Positions 6,513 through 10,611 of a DNA stretch of 10,611 bases are shown in pieces. Origin of the DNA: Alkaliphilus sp. GTDB lineage: Bacteria > Bacillota > Clostridia > Peptostreptococcales > Natronincolaceae. Within the stretch, counting starts at the first letter, position 1. Each line of letters begins with the position of its first letter. The position numbers were made by a program, and so were the translations under genes. The notes under the pieces are model-generated. The model was given only the letters and a program-made list of their open reading frames with translations, was not told the origin of the DNA and did not search any database. The DNA lies in contig JALNXC010000019.1 in the NCBI GenBank assembly GCA_023230535.1, forward strand, positions 1 through 10,611, written 5' to 3'.

Positions 6513-8804
6513 ATGGATAAAAACCGCAATAGAAAACAGAACAGAAATTTAAAATCGTTAAGGGAAGGGTTTACTAACGAGGCATATGGTATTTTTATTA
6601 TTGCACTTGGGTTAGTCCTACTTGTGAGCATACAGGGGAACAGCGCAGGGAGAGTTGGGAACTTAATAAAACTTATTTTTAACGGATTATTTTCCAATGC
6701 GGCATTTATATTGCCCTATTTAACAATTTTATGCGGTGTGTTTATCTTTATTAACAGATCGGTAGCAAGAGAAACTAAAACCGTATTGTTTTATATATTG
6801 ATATTTATTTCTATCACAATATTTAAATCACTTGCTTCTGTCAAAATTATAGACAGTATTACATTTTCCGGTACCGGTGATTGGTTAAAACAGATTTTTC
6901 AATTGGGCACGGAGGGCATTGGCGGTGGTGTTGTCGGTGTCGCCATAACTAAACTATTGGTTAATCTGTTTGGGGTTGCCGCTACTTATATAATAGTTTC
7001 CGCTCTTATGCTTATAGTATTGATTTTATACACAAAAATATCATTGCTTGAAACATTAGTGATGTTGAGGGAAAGAGCCGCAACAATTTCAGATTCAATA
7101 AAAAAAATTGCCTTAATTCCGGTTAAAGACGATATCAAAAAAAATAAAAAATCTAAAAGGAAAAATAAGAATATATCCTTGGGTATGGAAAACAATGATA
7201 ATTTAGAAGGGGATATGGAAGAAAAAATTAAAATATTGGATTTTACTACAATCGATCCGAATGATTCCCTAAATAATAAAAAAATCTATGGTGACAATGA
7301 TATAAGACAGGAGCCTTTGGATAAGATAGGTAATGAGCCCGTTGATACCCATAACATAGTTGATTATAACCGGGATAATCTGATTTTAAATTATCAATTG
7401 CCCGGTATTGAACTTCTTAACGAGGTAGTCTCACAACCCGGCAGGGAAGATAAAAGGAAGATCATATCAAAAGCCAAAATATTAGAAGATACATTATATA
7501 ATTTCGGTGTAGAGGCCAAGGTTATACAGGTACACAGGGGGCCTACAATTACAAGATATGAACTACAGCCCAGCGCGGGAGTTAAAGTGAGCAAAATAGT
7601 TAATTTAAGCGATGATATTGCTTTAAATTTGGCTGCACATGCTATCAGAATTGAAGCACCCATACCGGGGAAAGCTGCCTTAGGCATAGAAATACCCAAT
7701 GAAAATATTTCCACTGTTGTCCTTAAAGAAGTATTAGACAGCTCCAATTATAAAAATTCTCTTTTAAATCTGCCATTTGCCTTAGGTAAGGATGTTTCCG
7801 GTACATCCATAGTTACAGATATATCTAAAATGCCGCATCTATTGATTGCCGGAGCCACGGGGTCCGGAAAGAGTGTCTGTATAAATGCCCTTATATTGAG
7901 TATCTTATACAGTTCGGGGCCGGATAAAGTGAGATTGCTTTTAATAGATCCCAAGGTTGTGGAACTCAGCCAATACAACGGAATTCCTCACTTGCTCATA
8001 CCGGTTGTAACTGATCCCAGGAAGGCGACAAATGCGCTCAATTGGGCCGTAGATGAGATGTCCAAGAGATATAAAATGTTTGCAAAAAATAGCGTTCGTG
8101 ATATTGACGGATATAATAAAAAGTTTGAAGATAATAAAATACCGTATGTGGTTATTATTATTGATGAGTTATCTGATTTAATGATGGTGGCTCCGAATGA
8201 TGTGGAAGATGCAATATGCCGGTTGGCTCAAGTGGCACGGGCCGCGGGGCTGCATTTAATAATAGCAACCCAAAGGCCTTCGGTAGACGTAATTACGGGA
8301 GTTATTAAGGCGAATATACCTTCAAGGATTGCTTTTTCCGTGGCATCGCAGACAGATTCAAGAACAATTTTAGATATGGGAGGAGCCGAAAAACTTCTGG
8401 GTAGGGGGGATATGTTATTTTACCCGGTCGGTACTAATAAACCGATCAGAATACAGGGAGCCTTTGTATCCGAAAAAGAAGTAGAGAGGGTAGTGACTTT
8501 TATAAAAGAACAATCGGGAACACCTGATTATGAGGATACGATAATCGAGCAACTCAGCCGGAGCAGCAGCATACCCGTAGATGAAGACGAATTATTTGAG
8601 GATGCTTTAAAATTGGTGGTAGAGGCCCAACAGGCATCTATCTCTATGCTTCAAAGAAGGCTAAGAATAGGATATAGTAGAGCGGCAAGATTGATTGATA
8701 TTATGGAATCACAAGGCTTTGTAGGCCCTTATGAGGGCAGTAAACCGAGGCAAGTATTGATAGATAATCAATTTTTAGAACAAAATATAAAAAAATCTAT
8801 GTAA
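6513..8804 (+). CDS. ftsK: DNA translocase FtsK/SpoIIIE
   Basis: The 763-residue membrane-anchored motor pumps double-stranded DNA through the division or sporulation septum. The N-terminal domain has hydrophobic segments at about 26-40, 64-81, 91-110 and 137-174 (the last glycine-rich at its start), as in SpoIIIE. A lysine/asparagine/aspartate-rich linker of only about 100 residues (about 200-295) follows, far shorter than in E. coli FtsK. The alpha/beta motor has Walker A GATGSGKS (447-454), the block IDPKVVELSQYNGIPHLL (about 478-495), Walker B VVIIIDELSD with Asp551-Glu552, and ATQRPSVDVITG (585-596). The C-terminal gamma winged helix (about 690-752: ISMLQRRLRIGYSRAARLID, then KPRQVL) reads polar DNA sequences. 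Motor residues look intact. Short length and gene order favour the SpoIIIE-type role. mnmH begins about 40 bases downstream with no terminator between, so the two may be cotranscribed. Confidence 0.96.
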   Translation: MDKNRNRKQNRNLKSLREGFTNEAYGIFIIALGLVLLVSIQGNSAGRVGNLIKLIFNGLFSNAAFILPYLTILCGVFIFINRSVARETKTVLFYILIFISITIFKSLASVKIIDSITFSGTGDWLKQIFQLGTEGIGGGVVGVAITKLLVNLFGVAATYIIVSALMLIVLILYTKISLLETLVMLRERAATISDSIKKIALIPVKDDIKKNKKSKRKNKNISLGMENNDNLEGDMEEKIKILDFTTIDPNDSLNNKKIYGDNDIRQEPLDKIGNEPVDTHNIVDYNRDNLILNYQLPGIELLNEVVSQPGREDKRKIISKAKILEDTLYNFGVEAKVIQVHRGPTITRYELQPSAGVKVSKIVNLSDDIALNLAAHAIRIEAPIPGKAALGIEIPNENISTVVLKEVLDSSNYKNSLLNLPFALGKDVSGTSIVTDISKMPHLLIAGATGSGKSVCINALILSILYSSGPDKVRLLLIDPKVVELSQYNGIPHLLIPVVTDPRKATNALNWAVDEMSKRYKMFAKNSVRDIDGYNKKFEDNKIPYVVIIIDELSDLMMVAPNDVEDAICRLAQVARAAGLHLIIATQRPSVDVITGVIKANIPSRIAFSVASQTDSRTILDMGGAEKLLGRGDMLFYPVGTNKPIRIQGAFVSEKEVERVVTFIKEQSGTPDYEDTIIEQLSRSSSIPVDEDELFEDALKLVVEAQQASISMLQRRLRIGYSRAARLIDIMESQGFVGPYEGSKPRQVLIDNQFLEQNIKKSM

Positions 8805-8831
8805 GTTTTTTGTATCAATGGGTTTATAATT

Positions 8832-8840
8832 AGAAGGTGA
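8832..8840 (+). promoter_or_regulatory. SD that points to a TTG start for mnmH
   Basis: AGAAGGTGA (8832-8840) matches the full anti-SD core except for one base and lies 5 bases before TTG 8846. The in-frame GTG at 8837 is inside this SD, so it is a poor start despite being the longer frame. An upstream TATAAT (8825-8830) has no -35 partner. Confidence 0.7.
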
Positions 8841-8845
8841 AAAAT

Positions 8846-9898
8846 TTGTTTACAAAAATAACCGTTGAAGAAGCGATTAATATGGAAGATAAGATTTTTA
8901 TCGATGTTCGTTCTCCATCGGAATTTGCAAAGGGTTCCATACCGGAAGCGGTAAATATTCCTATTTTAGATGATAATGAGAGGGTTGATGTAGGCTCTAT
9001 ATATATGAATAAAGATCCGGAAGAAGCTAAGATCAAAGGAATTGAATATGCTTCAATCAAACTTTCTTTTATTTATAATCAAATTTCCTTGTTGGCAAAA
9101 GAGCATAAAAATATTATATTATTTTGTTGGCGCGGTGGGTTGAGAAGTGACATCATATCGGGTTTTTTAGGTGCATTGGGTGTAAATATTTATCAATTGG
9201 AAGGAGGATATAAAAAATATCGCAGATATGTTATCGAATATTTTAACGAGGATAGATTTAAACAGAAATTTATTGTACTTCATGGTTATACAGGGGTCGG
9301 TAAGACCGAGATCCTTACACGATTGGAAACATTAAATATTCCCATACTCGATTTAGAATATTTGGCTAAAAATAGCGGTTCTGTTTTTGGAAAAATATCT
9401 TATCAAAATGAAAAACCCATAACTCAAAAAACATTTGAAGCATTGCTCTTCAGGACCCTAAGACTGAACAATAACAGATATACTGTTGTAGAAAGTGAAG
9501 GGCACCGTGTGGGAGGTCTGTCATTACCCAGGGGCTTATGGAATGCAATAGTTGAAGGAAAACATGTTTTAATTGATACGGATTTGAAAACCAGAATTAA
9601 AAGATTAGTAAATGATTATGTGGTTAAAATCTCTAATTGTAACATTTTATTAGAAGATGCCGTTACCCATTTAAAAAAGAAGATAGGTGAAAAAAGGGTA
9701 AATCAGCTTATTTCATGGATTGAAAAACAGGAATATTCGAAGGTTGCGGAAGAATTAATCGTAAATTACTACGATCCTTTATATAAACATTCTATTGATA
9801 ATTATAATTATATAATGGAAATCAATTATGTAGATATAGAGGAAGCCGTGGATAAAATAGCAGAACTTTATTATAGCTTGGAACACGGATCAAATTGA
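8846..9898 (+). CDS. mnmH: tRNA 2-selenouridine synthase MnmH (SelU/YbbB)
   Basis: MnmH replaces sulfur by selenium in 2-thiouridine at the wobble position of tRNA-Lys, -Glu and -Gln, through a geranylated intermediate and with selenophosphate made by SelD. The 350-residue product from TTG 8846 is close to the family length (E. coli about 364). The N-terminal rhodanese domain (about 1-130) has the start FIDVRSPSEFAKGSIPEAVN and the active loop LFCWRGGLRSD with Cys94 followed by the MnmH-type Trp95. The C-terminal P-loop domain (about 140-350) has Walker A GYTGVGKT (147-154), then LDLEYLAKNSGSVFG (168-182) and ESEGHRVGGLSLP (216-228), which parallel the conserved blocks of the family. It lies between ftsK and pgsA, where B. 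subtilis has other genes and no mnmH. The stop is TGA, followed at once by a hairpin. Selenophosphate synthase is not in this window. Confidence 0.93.
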   Translation: MFTKITVEEAINMEDKIFIDVRSPSEFAKGSIPEAVNIPILDDNERVDVGSIYMNKDPEEAKIKGIEYASIKLSFIYNQISLLAKEHKNIILFCWRGGLRSDIISGFLGALGVNIYQLEGGYKKYRRYVIEYFNEDRFKQKFIVLHGYTGVGKTEILTRLETLNIPILDLEYLAKNSGSVFGKISYQNEKPITQKTFEALLFRTLRLNNNRYTVVESEGHRVGGLSLPRGLWNAIVEGKHVLIDTDLKTRIKRLVNDYVVKISNCNILLEDAVTHLKKKIGEKRVNQLISWIEKQEYSKVAEELIVNYYDPLYKHSIDNYNYIMEINYVDIEEAVDKIAELYYSLEHGSN

Positions 9899-9944
9899 AG
9901 ATATAAGCCGATTCAATATATGGCTTCGGCGGCGGATATATCTT
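9898..9944 (+). other. Hairpin between mnmH and pgsA without T tract
   Basis: AAGATATA (9898-9905) pairs perfectly with TATATCTT (9937-9944), and CCG (9908-9910) can pair with CGG (9933-9935) inside; an alternative pairs AAGCC (9905-9909) with GGCTT (9922-9926). No T run follows, so it is not an ordinary terminator. It may be a processing or stability element ahead of pgsA. Confidence 0.5.
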
Positions 9945-9973
9945 ACAGTAGAGTATAATGGGGGAAAGTACAA

Positions 9974-10507
9974 ATGAATCTAGCTAATAAATTGACTATA
10001 TTGAGAATTTTTTTAATTCCTATTTTTATGATCTTTCTCTTAAATAAAATACCCTGCGGCGAACCGATTGCTGCCGGAATATTTATAATTGCAGCTATCA
10101 CCGACATATTGGACGGGCATATTGCGAGAAAAAGAAATGAGATCACAAATTTAGGTAAATTTATGGATCCTTTAGCCGATAAGCTATTGGTTTCAGCTGC
10201 TTTGATTTCTTTTGTCCAAATGGGGAAATTGCCTGCCTGGATAGTGATTATAATAATTGGAAGAGAGCTCACCATAAGCATATTGAGGGCTGTTGCTGCG
10301 GCCGAGGGAAAAGTTATAGCCGCCAGCCTGTGGGGAAAAGCTAAGACAATATTCCAGATCATCGCTATCATATCACTTTTGATAAATAATTTTCCCTTCA
10401 GTTATATTAACTTTCCTTTCGATAGAATAATGGTGTGGGTGGCCTTAATATTTACCATAGTGTCGGGCGTGGATTATGTCGTTATAAATATAGATGTACT
10501 AAAATAA
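9974..10507 (+). CDS. pgsA: CDP-diacylglycerol--glycerol-3-phosphate 3-phosphatidyltransferase
   Basis: PgsA is the integral membrane enzyme that joins CDP-diacylglycerol and glycerol-3-phosphate to give phosphatidylglycerophosphate, the committed step to phosphatidylglycerol and cardiolipin. The 177-residue length is usual. The CDP-alcohol phosphatidyltransferase motif D-x2-D-G-x2-A-R-x8-G-x3-D-x3-D is complete: Asp44, Asp47, Gly48, Ala51, Arg52, Gly61, Asp65 and Asp69 (DPLADK at 65-70). It starts with the typical MNLANKLTILRIFLIP. Several hydrophobic stretches follow (about 8-24, 31-46, 71-85, 87-105, 124-138, 152-172), consistent with about six membrane helices. SD is GGGGG (9960-9964), 9 bases before ATG. 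A TATAAT at 9954-9959 has no -35, so expression probably comes from upstream. In B. subtilis pgsA is followed by cinA and recA. Confidence 0.97.
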   Translation: MNLANKLTILRIFLIPIFMIFLLNKIPCGEPIAAGIFIIAAITDILDGHIARKRNEITNLGKFMDPLADKLLVSAALISFVQMGKLPAWIVIIIIGRELTISILRAVAAAEGKVIAASLWGKAKTIFQIIAIISLLINNFPFSYINFPFDRIMVWVALIFTIVSGVDYVVINIDVLK

Positions 10508-10549
10508 TATTTGCAGGATAATATAAAATAATTGTACGAAAAATAGCGT

Positions 10550-10599
10550 AAAAATTTTTGCAGATATAGTTTGACCTTTTCCATTTTATAATATATAAT
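10550..10599 (+). promoter_or_regulatory. Strong sigma-A promoter reading out of the window
   Basis: TTGACC (10571-10576), a 17-base spacer and an exact TATAAT (10594-10599) make the best promoter in the window. The A/T block AAAAATTTTT (10550-10559) lies where an UP element would be. Transcription would start near 10606. The first gene it serves is outside the window; gene order suggests recA or cinA. No clear terminator for pgsA is seen before it. Confidence 0.8.
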
Positions 10600-10611
10600 A
10601 CTATTAGAACA

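Noticed and set aside
9896..9958. Selenocysteine read-through of the mnmH TGA, which has 19 further open codons and a hairpin next to it
   Set aside because: MnmH catalysis uses Cys and the protein is already full length. The hairpin starts inside the stop codon, has a large A/T loop and lacks a recognisable SECIS apical loop. The ymxH-type gene also ends in TGA.

Overview
The window is a low-G+C (AT-rich by eye), single-strand block of ten genes, all on the + strand. Strong purine-rich Shine-Dalgarno (SD) sites, the gene order and several spore-former-specific families point to an endospore-forming member of the Firmicutes, most likely a clostridial-type anaerobe. The genus cannot be named from this sequence alone. 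The layout matches the region known in Bacillus subtilis as truB-ribC-rpsO-pnpA-ylxY-ymxH-(...)-tepA-spoIIIE-(...)-pgsA, but it is shorter, and mnmH sits between the DNA translocase gene and pgsA.

Region by region: 1-437 is the 3' end of truB (tRNA pseudouridine-55 synthase), followed 2 bases later by ribF (flavokinase/FAD synthetase). A good extended -10 promoter at the end of ribF starts rpsO (ribosomal protein S15), whose about 80-nt leader can fold into an autoregulatory-type structure. Two hairpins separate rpsO from pnp (polynucleotide phosphorylase), and pnp ends in a strong intrinsic terminator. Then come a membrane-anchored polysaccharide deacetylase-like protein with an altered active site (YlxY-like), a 308-bp AT-rich gap, a YlmC/YmxH-type PRC-barrel protein, and tepA (ClpP-like serine peptidase). 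After a further gap with a terminator-like hairpin comes ftsK/spoIIIE, then mnmH (tRNA 2-selenouridine synthase) with a probable TTG start, then pgsA (phosphatidylglycerophosphate synthase). The last 45 bases hold a near-consensus sigma-A promoter pointing out of the window.

Together the left half serves translation and RNA turnover (TruB, S15, PNPase, MnmH further right) and flavin cofactor supply. The right half serves sporulation, chromosome segregation and membrane lipid synthesis (deacetylase, YmxH, TepA, FtsK/SpoIIIE, PgsA). Every gene falls in a known family and I see no mobile element, CRISPR array, tRNA or phage gene. I do not find a convincing new system. The points most worth a second look are the position of mnmH, the altered deacetylase active site, the rpsO leader, and the outward promoter that ends in a possible LexA half-site (suggesting recA next door).
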